From positions 1 through 17,202 of the forward strand of contig RBNI01002903.1 of NCBI GenBank assembly GCA_003990745.1: a DNA stretch of 17,202 bases, in the 5' to 3' direction. The stretch comes from Jimgerdemannia flammicorona. Taxonomy: Eukaryota > Mucoromycota > Endogonomycetes > Endogonales > Endogonaceae. The notes under the pieces are model-generated. The model saw only the letters and a program-made list of their open reading frames with translations. It did not search any database and was not told where the DNA came from. The translations under genes and the position numbers were made by a program. Numbering within the stretch: the first letter of the stretch is position 1; the number at the start of each line of letters is the position of its first letter. Shown here in pieces: positions 16,736 to 17,202 of this stretch.

Positions 16736-17202
16736 TCAGTTGTTCAAGGAATCATATTCCTGAACTAGGTCGGTAGCATTCTGGAGGTTGGTCTTGGGTT
16801 CCCATGTTGCATTATGAATTGGGTAACCTTTCCATTTGACAAGGTATTCGGGGTGGTTCTTGTTGCCACGTTTGTTGAGGATTTGTTCAACTTCGTATTC
16901 TTCTTGGTCATTAATAATGACAGATGCAGGTGGTTCAGTGATTCGGTTCGGGAATAGCTCATCATCATTTTCATTGTATCGCTTGAGACGTTGGACATTG
17001 AAGACTGGGTGAATCTTAATGGTGTCTGGTAGTGCCAATTTGTAAGAGGTCGGAGAGACTTGTGCAATGACTTCAAATGGTCCAATGAACTTGCTGTTCA
17101 GCTTTGTAGATGGTCTGTGCTTGAGGTTGTCAACTCGGTATCCTCAGATGTCTAGTAGAACTTTTTCTCCAATATCAAAGGTTTCTTCTCGGCGGTGTTG
17201 GT
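16736..17202 (-). pseudogene. Ty3/gypsy integrase C-terminus with GPY/F module and chromodomain (partial, one stop)
   Basis: This is the end of a pol polyprotein on minus, continuing beyond the right edge. From the edge the frame reads RREETFDIGEKVLLDI, then a TGA at 17144-17146 (expected Arg), then the GPY/F module KFIGPFEVIAQVSPTSYKLA and HPVFNVQRLKRY. The C-terminal chromodomain follows: EYEVEQILNKR, YLVKWKGY, ATWEP, and the stop at 16736-16738. The Tyr/Trp residues expected to form the methyl-lysine cage are present. Chromodomains on Ty3/gypsy integrases (chromoviruses) direct integration toward heterochromatin, consistent with insertion here into old repeat DNA. The single transition-type stop probably inactivates this copy; reverse transcriptase, RNase H and gag should lie to the right. 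Confidence 0.92.

Overview
The window is nuclear DNA of a filamentous fungus, most likely a Pezizomycotina ascomycete. The evidence is three conserved fungal housekeeping genes, with short GT-AG introns of about 80-155 bp in two of them, flanked by AT-rich retrotransposon DNA carrying dense C-to-T / G-to-A damage of the RIP (repeat-induced point mutation) type. I cannot fix the genus; a repeat-rich, intron-rich lineage such as the Pezizomycetes would fit, but that is a guess.

Left repeat block (1 to about 3010, features on minus): a broken Ty3/gypsy gag (19-741) with its 5' LTR (810-1213) sits directly against a second retrotransposon gag-like relic (1214-2350). The second relic keeps one reading frame but has many transition-type stops. 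This looks like element A nested in element B. Next come an AT-rich stretch and a small 18-bp tandem repeat.

Gene island (about 3010-9400): RPA12, the small RNA polymerase I subunit (minus, 4 exons, 128 aa); a spacer with an 18-bp minisatellite; NCA2, a mitochondrial membrane protein needed for expression of mitochondrially encoded ATP synthase subunits (minus, 8 exons including a 25-nt microexon, 637 aa); and RIB4, lumazine synthase of riboflavin synthesis (plus, intronless, 214 aa). NCA2 and RIB4 diverge from a 157-bp shared promoter. The three genes are unrelated in pathway; this is ordinary fungal gene packing.

Right repeat block (about 9400-17202): an old CpG-free AT-rich repeat (9430-11711 and 13745-14268) is interrupted by two copies of one unusual LTR. 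The first (11712-13744) is a solo LTR with TGTAAG/CTTACA ends and a perfect 5-bp target duplication GGTCT. The second (14269-16305) is the 3' LTR of a Ty3/gypsy chromovirus on the minus strand. Its polypurine tract (16306-16319) and the end of its integrase, with GPY/F module and chromodomain, run off the right edge.

The most unusual feature is the LTR itself. It is about 2.03 kb, and its U3 contains a sense-strand ORF of 365 codons that encodes a cysteine-free, acidic, Tyr/Pro-rich protein I do not recognise. The ORF is intact in the solo LTR and has one transition-type stop in the other copy. Between integrase and polypurine tract lies a tRNA-like module with near-consensus pol III A and B boxes; a heavily mutated second copy lies beside the solo LTR.
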